A stretch of DNA of 39,811 nucleotides from a virus. Location: IMG/VR virus record IMGVR_UViG_3300042564_000538, positions 1-39,811 of that record; one strand, written 5' to 3'. Below are positions 6,845 through 14,477 of the stretch, piece after piece (position 1 is the first letter of the stretch; each line of letters opens with the position of its first letter). Made by a program: the position numbers and the translations under genes. The notes beneath the pieces are model-generated. The model worked only from the letters and a program-made list of their open reading frames with translations. It did not search any database and was not told the origin of the DNA.

Positions 6845-8202
6845 TAGCAGTTCCACTTTCTAAGAGCCAGTGCTTTTCTAGTTGGCTCTCCGTTAGGTTT
6901 CTTCATTGGTCCATCTACACCAGACATTCTAGCGCAGAAAGACTTACGACGATTGGCAGCTTTGCTACCAGCTTTTAATTTTGATGGTGGAGTAGTGACT
7001 GGTGCTTTAAGATTTCCACCAGATTGTCTGTTGTAGTAATCACGACCCTTTTGAGTCAAACCACCAGTAGAACTTTTATGTCCTTTAGCATCAACTGCTG
7101 CTTCTAGCAGTTCATCATCAGTGATACTTTCCAAGGTTTCCCAAATACTTTCTGAGTCCATATTATGAACCAAAGCAAGTTCTTCTACATACTCTTCAAT
7201 TAGATCAAACTGGGCTTCAAATTCTTCACTGTAAGAACGACCAGACTTTTCGTCTCTACCACCAAGTGGTTTGTATGGTTCTTGCTTTTGTGGAGTAGCT
7301 GGCTTTGCTTTGGCTCTGGCAGCAGCTGCTTTCGCAGCATTCTTAGCTTTTTCTTCTGGACTAGCTTCGACCTTCTTCAGAATCTTTTGCATGTAGTCAG
7401 GGAACAAGTGATGGTCTTCATAACCTTCATTCTTTGGCACGCAGTCAGGCACCATCTTGTCGCCCTTCTTCTTCATACCAACTTGCTTGTGAGTATCCCA
7501 GCATGCTTCGTAAATTTCTTCGTCCATGTCTTCACCAAACATAGCACGATACTTTTTAGTATGCTCAGACTCTTTAGTCTTGGCAGTTGCATCTCCAGGT
7601 GCTGGCTTATACGCACGTGGGTCGCTGTCTGATAATTTGTCAGCAGCTGCAAAATGAGCAGCACGTGCTTTGGCAGTTGACTTTGAGAGACCAGCTACGT
7701 ACTTCTTTGGTAAACCAGACTCTTTATCTTTTGGAACTGGATTAGTTTCTTCACTCAGAGATTTCTCATGGTGGTAATCAGCTTTCTCTGCATGCTTATC
7801 TGCTGATGCAGAACGACCCTTTGAGTCATGCCACTCTGACATAGAATCATGATGGTCTGCCATATGAGCATGAAAAGATTTCTTGTCACCTTTAGCATCA
7901 GCATCATTCGCCTTCGATAGATGCATTTCAGCTTGTGCGTGGTAATCGGTAGCTTCTTCACGCAGATCTTTGTCAGCACCGTGATAAGTTCCCTTACCTT
8001 TAGTGATGTAAGAGTTTACACGAGCCATACCCCACTGCTGTGGTGTAGTTCCTGGACGATGACCAGAGTTCCATGCAGCAACACCACGCTTGTAAACTTT
8101 ACGTAATGTGCCGATTGATACACCTGTTTTTTCTGCCTTTGCTGCAAGACCAGCATCAGCTGTTTCACATATAGAGTTATTAAATTCTTTAAATGCTAAC
8201 AT
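6844..8202 (-). CDS. Modular hydrophilic head-cargo-like protein (several small domains)
   Basis: The 452-residue product starts MLAFKEFNNSICETAD, again resembling a capsid-targeting leader. A compact domain at about 17-78 (AAKAEKTGVSIGTLRKVYKRG...) is a small helical module known from many phage and mobile-element proteins. A His-rich charged region follows (about 85-146). Next comes the cassette ACWDTHKQVGMKKKGDKMVP (C234, with C254 just after it), which recurs in marine T4-like head proteins. The C-terminal domain ends SFCARMSGVDGPMKKPNGEP. LLEAA at about 370 resembles a prohead protease site. I infer an internal head protein assembled from exchangeable modules; no enzymatic activity can be assigned. 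It overlaps the previous gene by 14 bases. Confidence 0.65.
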   Translation of the reverse strand: MLAFKEFNNSICETADAGLAAKAEKTGVSIGTLRKVYKRGVAAWNSGHRPGTTPQQWGMARVNSYITKGKGTYHGADKDLREEATDYHAQAEMHLSKANDADAKGDKKSFHAHMADHHDSMSEWHDSKGRSASADKHAEKADYHHEKSLSEETNPVPKDKESGLPKKYVAGLSKSTAKARAAHFAAADKLSDSDPRAYKPAPGDATAKTKESEHTKKYRAMFGEDMDEEIYEACWDTHKQVGMKKKGDKMVPDCVPKNEGYEDHHLFPDYMQKILKKVEASPEEKAKNAAKAAAARAKAKPATPQKQEPYKPLGGRDEKSGRSYSEEFEAQFDLIEEYVEELALVHNMDSESIWETLESITDDELLEAAVDAKGHKSSTGGLTQKGRDYYNRQSGGNLKAPVTTPPSKLKAGSKAANRRKSFCARMSGVDGPMKKPNGEPTRKALALRKWNC

Positions 8203-10411
8203 TTGGAGTAGAACCTTGTGTGAATTTAGTATGAGTCATGCGTGCTTTCTCGATCTTACGAACACGTGGAGCCAAACGCATTGCTAAACGACCAATGACT
8301 GCTTTACGCTTTTCAATTGTTCGCTCGATTCTTTCTTTTTCTCCAACTGAAACCTTCGTTGGATCACGACCACGCAGTAGACGTGTCTTCATTAGCTTGA
8401 TGGCTAAACGACGTGCACGTTTGTTAATCTTTTCTGAGCCAGAGTATGTTCTAAGAGCAATCTTAGTGGCACGTTCACGTTTTGCTGATGAACGCTTGAT
8501 GCGCATCTTAGCACGCATACGTTCCATGCGAGACAAAACTTCCGTGATAGCTTGTTCGCTGAATTGTTTTTCTTCTTCAGTGTCTGGGATTTCTTCACCA
8601 GTGTCGTCATCAACGATAGCCAATTCGTCTTCGTCGTACATATCAATAACATCATCAATGTCATTGATTTCGTCAGCCATCTTATCTAAATCTTCATCAG
8701 AGATTTCTTCGCCTTCCATGTTATGATCATAGTCACCTTCATAGGCAGACAAGTCAACAACTGGAGACTTTACAGGTTGCTCAACGTCAGATTCTTCTGC
8801 AAAGAATGGATCGAACGTAGGTTCCATTGCTTTACTGTAACCATGAGTAGTTTCTTTACAAGAAGCAGAGTTGCAGATTGGACATGCTGGCATCATTGAA
8901 TCAGCATCTTCTTCATCAGTTGATTCTTTAGTTAAACGATCCAAAGCACGATCAACACCAGCCTTACGTTGCTTTCCCATATCTTTCTCGATACGATTAT
9001 ACATGTTTGGCTTTATGCCAACTTTATCTACATGTTTCTTTGTAGCTGCGGCATAGTAATCACCAGCAAGTTTCTGAGAGATCTCATCAAGAGTATCTTC
9101 AGTAACATGCTTGGCTTTGAGTTTACGTACAATATCGTTACCCTTGTGTTCTAAAGAATTTGCTGGCTCATTAACGCCATGAGCCTGTTCTTCGAATTCT
9201 GGTGTATTCATTTTCTTCAATTTAACAAAGTCAGAATAACGTAAACGATCTTTGGCAATATTAAATTTGCTATTTTTATTTACAACTGGTGAGTCAGTAG
9301 TCACTGGAATTTGATCAGTACCATTTGGTTGAAGAACACCTTCTTTTAATTTCGAAGGTTTCAATGTAGCGTCATACTGAATACCAACTTCAGTAGCCAA
9401 TGCTAACATTTTGTCAAGAATCTTAAGTGCTTCTGGATTCAATGCTTTGTTACGAATTTTACGTAGCGCAATATTGACTAACATTTCAGGATTAGCTGAT
9501 GCTTCAGCATTGTCAGTACCAAGCATTGTTGCGATAATTCTAGCAACCTTAATTTTATCTGTTGGTTTGAGTGTCTTGTCTGTTAGTTCTTCTGGAAGCA
9601 TACTTTCCTCTAGGTGTAATTCTTCAGCTATTGAAACATCTTGGAGCCACTTGGAAATAAGTTTACCAGATTGTTCTTTTAGCAATAAGTGATTTGATCC
9701 ACGCTTAACGATTTCGTATGATTGACCATTAGCCTCAACGATATCGCCAATGTTGAAAATCTCGCCACGGAAATACTGCTCACGCAGATCATTCTTGACG
9801 AGATTGATTTGTTCTTTAATTGAGTCAAGTCCCATACCCATACGAACATCATTCATCAAACGACGTCCATCAATGTCACGCATTGTGGATGGTAAACCTT
9901 GTTTAAAGTGGGAGTAATCTCCCTTTGATGCCGCAGCACGCATCTTACTGGCAGACATACCAGTTGCATCATCGGCATCTGGATCTCGCTCACCAGCAGA
10001 GATAACTTGTACAGTGTCATAGTGGAAGTCTTTACCATTATATTTGGTAAGGATCTTCTCATATTCTGGAACACGATCGCTACCAGCAACCATGATCAGA
10101 CTTTTATATTTCTTGTTTAGATTTTTTACAGCTTCGATAAAGGTACGTTCTTGTTCATTCGCTGCCACGAAGTGAGTACCTGGAAACATCAGGTTCAAAT
10201 AATGAACCTTCTTGTCTACTGTGAGAGGATTCTTTTTAGAATCTTGAGTCTTCGATGCGTAGATAGCATGGTCAGCTTTATGTGTAGCTGCTAGCTTTTT
10301 GACTGCTTTAATTAGCAGTTCATGTCCCGTAGTCGGGGGATTGAACCTGCCAAAAGCAAATACTACTGTTTTGTTAGGTAGTTCCTTTAGGAACTGCGAA
10401 TATTTTTTCAT
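8189..10411 (-). CDS. Nucleotidyltransferase (NMNAT-like) fused to long acidic and basic regions
   Basis: About 740 residues. The chosen ATG at 10411 gives MKKYSQFLKELPNK, a capsid-targeting-like leader; a start three codons upstream is possible. Residues 15-190 form a HIGH-type nucleotidyltransferase domain: FGRFNPPTTGHE (TTGH at 27-30) and the second signature GMSASKMR (151-158), as in nicotinamide mononucleotide or cytidyl transferases. The following 370 residues are of mixed, mostly low-complexity composition, with a CPICNSASC metal-binding-like motif. An acidic stretch then gives way to a strongly basic, arginine/lysine-rich C terminus of about 120 residues. Such proteins occur in the head gene region of marine T4-like phages. 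Possible roles include NAD metabolism by an ejected enzyme, or a virion protein using the fold; neither is shown. Confidence 0.75.
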   Translation of the reverse strand: MKKYSQFLKELPNKTVVFAFGRFNPPTTGHELLIKAVKKLAATHKADHAIYASKTQDSKKNPLTVDKKVHYLNLMFPGTHFVAANEQERTFIEAVKNLNKKYKSLIMVAGSDRVPEYEKILTKYNGKDFHYDTVQVISAGERDPDADDATGMSASKMRAAASKGDYSHFKQGLPSTMRDIDGRRLMNDVRMGMGLDSIKEQINLVKNDLREQYFRGEIFNIGDIVEANGQSYEIVKRGSNHLLLKEQSGKLISKWLQDVSIAEELHLEESMLPEELTDKTLKPTDKIKVARIIATMLGTDNAEASANPEMLVNIALRKIRNKALNPEALKILDKMLALATEVGIQYDATLKPSKLKEGVLQPNGTDQIPVTTDSPVVNKNSKFNIAKDRLRYSDFVKLKKMNTPEFEEQAHGVNEPANSLEHKGNDIVRKLKAKHVTEDTLDEISQKLAGDYYAAATKKHVDKVGIKPNMYNRIEKDMGKQRKAGVDRALDRLTKESTDEEDADSMMPACPICNSASCKETTHGYSKAMEPTFDPFFAEESDVEQPVKSPVVDLSAYEGDYDHNMEGEEISDEDLDKMADEINDIDDVIDMYDEDELAIVDDDTGEEIPDTEEEKQFSEQAITEVLSRMERMRAKMRIKRSSAKRERATKIALRTYSGSEKINKRARRLAIKLMKTRLLRGRDPTKVSVGEKERIERTIEKRKAVIGRLAMRLAPRVRKIEKARMTHTKFTQGSTPNVSI

Positions 10412-10457
10412 GAGACCCATCTATAAAATTGTAACTGTATATTATTTAGCGAATTTA

Positions 10458-11687
10458 TTATCGCTGCCATCCCTTGATAATCTCTGGATTAAAGTTATTA
10501 CGACTAAATTCCATTCTATCAACAACCTTAACAGCACCACCTGTTAAGTGATCAATAGCAACGAAACCTTCTACGCCAGCAATCTTAAATCCATTTGCGG
10601 TTTTAACAAAGGTAGAGATATGTCCTGCCTGATTCATCTTAGCGATGATTGGCATCTTGACGTCGGCAATAAGATTTGATATTTGAAAGATCTTTGCAAT
10701 TTCATCTTGTGGATGTTCAGCAAAGAACTTCAGGATCTTCTTACGCTTTTCTTCTTGGGCAGACTTACCCTTTTCGGTTTTCTTTGTATCAATATCTTTC
10801 TGGAATCTATCATAGATCCAGTCGAACAATTCTTTAACGTGTTTCTTTGGATTGATCTGAACACCTGCACGAACTTTAGTATTATTGTATGTCTTAATGA
10901 GCATCAATAAGTCTTCATCTTGGTGAATGGCATTAATAGTTGCGGCAGCTGCACCATTGAATAGAGTACCAATCTCTGAGAGCATATCATTGATATTCTT
11001 AGTCTCAGCTGCAGTAAATGTAGCAGTGCCAGAATAGTCTTTGTAGTTGGCATCGTCCATCCAAACAGATGGAATCTTTTTCATATGTTGAACAATTGAT
11101 TGTCCAAACGATGCTTTCATAGTCTCGAAGGATTCACCTGAGTAGGTGGTGTGCCACACCACTCCCAATTTGGCACGTCTAATTGTAGTGCCGAGTGCGC
11201 TGTCGTATGGAACAGCATAGACGATAGTGTTAGGATGGAAAGTTGTATAAGTTTCGCCATTGATAACTTCTTTCTTGATATCATCGTGAGTAAACATAAG
11301 GTCGCCTTGATAAACACCTTTGGTGATACCAAGTTTCTTAAATTCAGATAATGCGAGTTTTAATTTCTCAGCTAAATCACCAGAAGTATCAGCGTCAACT
11401 TCAGCTGAGGTTTTATAAACCTTTGGTTCTTTATTGAACACACCCTTCTTGGCTACGAAGAATTTTCCATCACGTGGATCGATACCAGCAAAGATGGCTG
11501 GAGCACCATCCCACTTCACAGTTGCAGTAATTTTACTGCCCGTATGACCAGCGAGCATGTCACGCAGATCACGAAGGAAGTTGATTGCCTTTCGAGTACC
11601 TTCTACACCTTCATTGAAAATGAGGTCTTCCAAATGTTCCATGTGAACATTTTTTTCTTCTTTAATAAACTCTTTTAATTTCAGCAT
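10458..11687 (-). CDS. Putative covalent nucleotidyltransferase (ligase-fold) head protein
   Basis: The 409-residue protein starts MLKLKEFIKEEKNVHMEHLE. It has the ordered motifs of the DNA/RNA ligase superfamily: motif I VKWDGAP (K58), an acidic GDL near 128, AKLGVVWHTTY at 172-182 (motif IIIa-like), VEGFVAI (E373, motif IV-like) and AVKVVDR (K387, motif V-like). In that superfamily the motif I lysine becomes nucleotidylated by ATP, GTP or NAD. It is not the replicative ligase, which is encoded at 28.4-29.7 kb. I recognise it as a conserved protein of aquatic T4-like phages with no established function. A promoter lies immediately upstream, so the transcript may have almost no leader, or translation may begin at a downstream methionine (residue 16). 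Confidence 0.65.
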   Translation of the reverse strand: MLKLKEFIKEEKNVHMEHLEDLIFNEGVEGTRKAINFLRDLRDMLAGHTGSKITATVKWDGAPAIFAGIDPRDGKFFVAKKGVFNKEPKVYKTSAEVDADTSGDLAEKLKLALSEFKKLGITKGVYQGDLMFTHDDIKKEVINGETYTTFHPNTIVYAVPYDSALGTTIRRAKLGVVWHTTYSGESFETMKASFGQSIVQHMKKIPSVWMDDANYKDYSGTATFTAAETKNINDMLSEIGTLFNGAAAATINAIHQDEDLLMLIKTYNNTKVRAGVQINPKKHVKELFDWIYDRFQKDIDTKKTEKGKSAQEEKRKKILKFFAEHPQDEIAKIFQISNLIADVKMPIIAKMNQAGHISTFVKTANGFKIAGVEGFVAIDHLTGGAVKVVDRMEFSRNNFNPEIIKGWQR

Positions 11688-11699
11688 CTTTATACTCTT

Positions 11700-11728
11700 A
11701 TTATACCCTAAATCGTTGTAAAAGTAAA
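11700..11728 (-). promoter_or_regulatory. Sigma70-type promoter for the ligase-fold gene
   Basis: Minus strand: TTTACT (11723-11728), 17 bases, TATAAT (11700-11705). The ATG at 11687 is about 13 bases from the -10, giving a very short leader. The terminator-like hairpin at 11735-11752 lies just upstream. Confidence 0.75.
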
Positions 11729-11734
11729 CAATAA

Positions 11735-11752
11735 CCCCACAGATGTGAGGGG
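11735..11752 (-). terminator. Terminator-like hairpin between transcription units
   Basis: Minus strand CCCC-T-CA...TG-T-GGGG stem with a 4-base loop, followed by GTTATTGTTTACTTTT. The T-tract is imperfect. It follows the stop of the gene ending at 11778 and precedes a promoter. Confidence 0.5.
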
Positions 11753-11757
11753 ATTAT

Positions 11758-11782
11758 TCCCTTTATAAATCAACAACTTACC
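11758..11782 (-). repeat. GGTAAGTTGTTGATTTATAA element, copy 1
   Basis: The minus strand carries this 20-base word, including the TAA stop of the gene ending at 11778, followed by AGGG. An identical 20-base copy lies on the opposite strand at 31158-31177, and a diverged copy at 39597-39618. Confidence 0.6.
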
Positions 11783-12689
11783 ATGGGTCTCCAGATAATT
11801 TGACGGAAGAAGCCATCTTTTCCGACTCGAACTTGAAACGGATCTTCATAATCTTCTTTTCACCAGCTTTAACACCGATGGATTCGTTTCCGACTTTCTC
11901 TAGTGTAATTTTATACTTAGACAGAGCATCCAACTTTTCGTTCTTAGTTGGATCCATTGATACTGCTTTGTATGGTTCTTTGTTACCTTGACCAGTTACT
12001 TTGATGTATGGTGGCTTGACAATATCAGCATCCATCCAATCAGTTAGCAAGTATTTAATTAACTCTGGTTGTTTGAACTTTAACAAACGAACCATAAGTT
12101 CATCACGCATGGCTGCTAAAATTTGCACACCAATTGCCTCAGTCTGCTGTTTAATACCAGCATTGGCACGAATATACGCTTTACGTTTCTCTGCAGAATC
12201 GGGTAAGCTAAACTTCTTGATAGTTTGTTTTAGTTGGTTGTCATATTCTTCAGCCAACTTGATGTTTAGATTTCTATCGATGGTGCCAAGTCCTGGATTC
12301 TTAAATCCAATATCACCACTGCCTTGTGTAGCTTTGGCTGAAAGACCAAGGAATCCATCACATGGTCCACTTGTAAATTCAACTAAAATGTCTGTTGGGT
12401 TTTTCTTTTGATCAACAGGATAGCCGACTGCACCAGACATACTTCCTGGACGAGCAGTCCACCAAACTTGCTTCACTGTACCACTGTACTTGTTAGCCTT
12501 AGCCCATTTTTTAAATTCTTCAGCCATAACTTTGGCTTTGCCAATGGCATCTGCCACTTCATCTGCGGTTGCTTGTTTGGCACGCATATTGAATTGGTTC
12601 TTGGCTTCATTGTCAAACCACTTTTCTCCATTGAGAAAGTATCCTGTTTGGATTTCGTTGATGTCTGATAATATAGTATTGGCTGTCAT
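11778..12689 (-). CDS. Conserved phage protein, possible PD-(D/E)XK-type nuclease
   Basis: The 303-residue protein is not clearly recognised. Its middle reads PTDILVEFTSG (about 98-108) followed by FLGLSAKAT. This Asp - beta strand - Ser/Ala-x-Lys pattern is seen in PD-(D/E)XK nuclease cores, where the Asp and Lys bind metal and water. It is followed by a Gly-rich segment GSGDIGFKNPG. The rest is helical and lysine-rich. The nuclease idea rests only on this pattern and is weak. It lies upstream of the ligase-fold gene and downstream of a metallopeptidase gene, in a region of head-associated genes. A late-promoter-like box is found 27 bases before the ATG. Confidence 0.55.
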   Translation of the reverse strand: MTANTILSDINEIQTGYFLNGEKWFDNEAKNQFNMRAKQATADEVADAIGKAKVMAEEFKKWAKANKYSGTVKQVWWTARPGSMSGAVGYPVDQKKNPTDILVEFTSGPCDGFLGLSAKATQGSGDIGFKNPGLGTIDRNLNIKLAEEYDNQLKQTIKKFSLPDSAEKRKAYIRANAGIKQQTEAIGVQILAAMRDELMVRLLKFKQPELIKYLLTDWMDADIVKPPYIKVTGQGNKEPYKAVSMDPTKNEKLDALSKYKITLEKVGNESIGVKAGEKKIMKIRFKFESEKMASSVKLSGDPW

Positions 12690-12715
12690 TGGGCTTCCTA
12701 AAGAGATTATTATAC

Positions 12716-12723
12716 TATTTATT
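12716..12723 (-). promoter_or_regulatory. Late-promoter-like box AATAAATA
   Basis: Minus strand AATAAATA, close to the T4 late consensus TATAAATA, 27 bases before the ATG at 12689. A TATAAT follows it (12708-12713), but no -35 box is found 17 bases upstream, unlike the sigma70-type set. Confidence 0.4.
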
Positions 12724-13432
12724 TGCGTTTGGAGGCACGAATAACTCTATCATATTTGCGATCCCACTTAATTATTTGCTGTATAATCTTGTGTACAGCT
12801 ACGTTATTTTTATAGTCGTAGTTGAAGGTCTTTAGGAAGTAGTGTAGAGTTTTGGAATCACGATGCTTAGTTGCACGTTTAATGAGTTGTTCTGTGGTAT
12901 AGTCTGGTCTAAAGACTTTATAGTCTAATAGAACACAATGCGCATATGCTTGAATCTCATCGAACTCTGATAGATACTTGCGCTCTTTATCTACCTTAGC
13001 ATGACCAATTTTCTTATAAGGAACAACGTAATTGCTCCACTCATCATATCTTCTGTCAAACTGCATGAAGTGTATTAGCTCATGCATATGAACCTGAATT
13101 ACTTTATACTTAAATCTCTGCCATGAGACATCAGTAAAGTTAAAGTTATCGTAATAATGAGTGTGGATTTGTATGACGCATTGGCGATCTTCGGGAGAGT
13201 ATTCTCCACCAACACAGACGTAGTTGTCAAACATCTTAGCGTTTGACTTTTCTTGAAACCATTCTATTCTAGTGCGCCACTTCTTAAAGTAGTTAGTAAG
13301 ACCGACCGAATCATTGCGATATCGATCTAGGTCTTTCCACACTTTTGCTGGAATGTACTTAGCCCTAAATGGACGCTCATGAAAATTGAGTAGATCCATC
13401 CAGTCGAAGGTTGCTCTTTCCAGGAAATACAT
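12719..13432 (-). CDS. Putative zinc metallopeptidase (HELIH)
   Basis: The 237-residue protein has the zinc-binding HEXXH motif as VHMHELIHFMQ (H117, E118, H121). About 35 residues later comes the conserved-looking EFDEIQAYAH (E156-H165), whose acidic residue could be the third zinc ligand, as in gluzincin-type peptidases. No signal peptide or membrane segment is seen, so it would act in the cytoplasm or in the virion. Aromatic and basic residues are abundant. The gene follows the P-loop kinase gene by 24 bases and may belong to the same transcript as the modification block. The substrate is unknown; maturation of a phage protein or attack on a host protein are both possible. Confidence 0.65.
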   Translation of the reverse strand: MYFLERATFDWMDLLNFHERPFRAKYIPAKVWKDLDRYRNDSVGLTNYFKKWRTRIEWFQEKSNAKMFDNYVCVGGEYSPEDRQCVIQIHTHYYDNFNFTDVSWQRFKYKVIQVHMHELIHFMQFDRRYDEWSNYVVPYKKIGHAKVDKERKYLSEFDEIQAYAHCVLLDYKVFRPDYTTEQLIKRATKHRDSKTLHYFLKTFNYDYKNNVAVHKIIQQIIKWDRKYDRVIRASKRK

Positions 13433-13456
13433 TCATATCCCAGAAAATCCTCACAT

Positions 13457-14059
13457 TTAGGCTAAGTGCTGATTCATAAATGCAAGAACTTTCCCTTGCT
13501 CCTCTAAGTTGGTGTTTACAAACTCAGTAATATAGGGCATCAACTCGAAATTAGAGAGGATGTTACTATATTTAGTTGCCCTACCTTTTAGGAAAGTCTC
13601 GGATTGGTCGGAACCACGATCTGCATAACGCTGTTTAAGCATAGCATCTGGAACCTTCAAGTATATTACCTGAAGATCCGTATTCTCAAGACGCATTGAG
13701 AACTCTAGGAAGGACTGATTGAAGATTCTATCACCTTCGAATAGGATATTTGAGTTGGTTTCCTTAACGAACTCTTGAGCCACTGGCTGGACTGCCATAG
13801 ACAAACGATCTGTACCAGCGAAGGTTTCTCCATCTTCATACTTACCGAGGATGTAAAGATCAAGTGCCTTACAATAGAGTGCAGGGAGCATCTTCTTGGG
13901 CTCTACCTTCTCCCACTCATGCGCTTCCATAAACTTACGGAACAGAGTAGTCTTACCAGTTCCTGGCTGACCACCTACAGCAAGAAACTTACGTTTCTTG
14001 ACATCACCTTTAATGAGTTGGATAGAAATAGTATCTGCCACTCCAAACTTATCATGCAT
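13457..14059 (-). CDS. P-loop kinase, candidate hydroxymethylpyrimidine DNA-base kinase
   Basis: The 200-residue protein starts at the ATG at 14059, chosen because GAGGAAG lies 6 bases upstream; a TTG start at 14074 is less likely. Walker A is VGGQPGTGKTT (28-38). A lid-like arginine pattern, KQRYADRGSDQSETFLKGR, lies in the C-terminal half, consistent with a small-molecule or nucleotide kinase of the P-loop fold. In known thymidine-hypermodifying phages, a P-loop kinase phosphorylates 5-hydroxymethyluracil in DNA before amino acids or amines are added. Here it overlaps a small gene that follows an ADDT-like transferase gene, so this role is plausible but inferred from context. A general nucleotide kinase cannot be excluded. 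Confidence 0.65.
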   Translation of the reverse strand: MHDKFGVADTISIQLIKGDVKKRKFLAVGGQPGTGKTTLFRKFMEAHEWEKVEPKKMLPALYCKALDLYILGKYEDGETFAGTDRLSMAVQPVAQEFVKETNSNILFEGDRIFNQSFLEFSMRLENTDLQVIYLKVPDAMLKQRYADRGSDQSETFLKGRATKYSNILSNFELMPYITEFVNTNLEEQGKVLAFMNQHLA

Positions 14060-14477
14060 TTCGTGCTTCCTCAATCAATTGAATCAATTCTTCTTTAGTG
14101 AAAACATAAACCCTACCATAGAAGTGGTGTGTATCTTCATCAGGTAATTTCTTCTTCGTGAATGTCATTTTGTTAATGACTTCTCTGGTAGCTTTCTTAG
14201 CAATATTTTCTTTAATATGATCTGCATAGTCTGGTTGAACTTCTTTTAGTTTCAACATTTCCATTTCTGAAACTTTATGATCAACTACAATGAGATTCAT
14301 ATCTCTTCTATCAAGAAGATCGTGTACTGAAGTTGTATTGATACTAATTGTTGGTCCACTAGTAGCAGTAGTATAAGTACTTCCCATTGTAATCCCACTA
14401 GTGATACCAGAAGAAGTAATAGTAATCAAATCCTGCGCTGGTGTGGTAATAGTATTACCCATATTAATGTCGCTCAT
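14052..14477 (-). CDS. Small protein with Thr/Ser/Ile/Gly-rich N terminus, unknown
   Basis: The 141-residue product has two parts. Residues 1-50 are repetitive and Thr/Ser/Gly/Ile-rich (TITSSGITSGITMGSTYTT), likely beta-structured or disordered. Residues 51-141 are charged and helical and end TKEELIQLIEEARNA. It overlaps its neighbours on both sides (ATGA-type at 14474-14477; 8 bases at 14052-14059), so it is probably co-translated with the ADDT-like transferase and the kinase. I do not recognise the family. The N-terminal style is more typical of virion proteins than of enzymes. Confidence 0.6.
   Translation of the reverse strand: MSDINMGNTITTPAQDLITITSSGITSGITMGSTYTTATSGPTISINTTSVHDLLDRRDMNLIVVDHKVSEMEMLKLKEVQPDYADHIKENIAKKATREVINKMTFTKKKLPDEDTHHFYGRVYVFTKEELIQLIEEARNA

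Noticed and set aside
8238-8726. Plus-strand open frame of 162 codons opposite the nucleotidyltransferase fusion
   Set aside because: It is the reverse complement of the Arg/Lys-rich C terminus and acidic segment of the real gene. No promoter or ribosome binding site is seen, and all supported genes are on the other strand.
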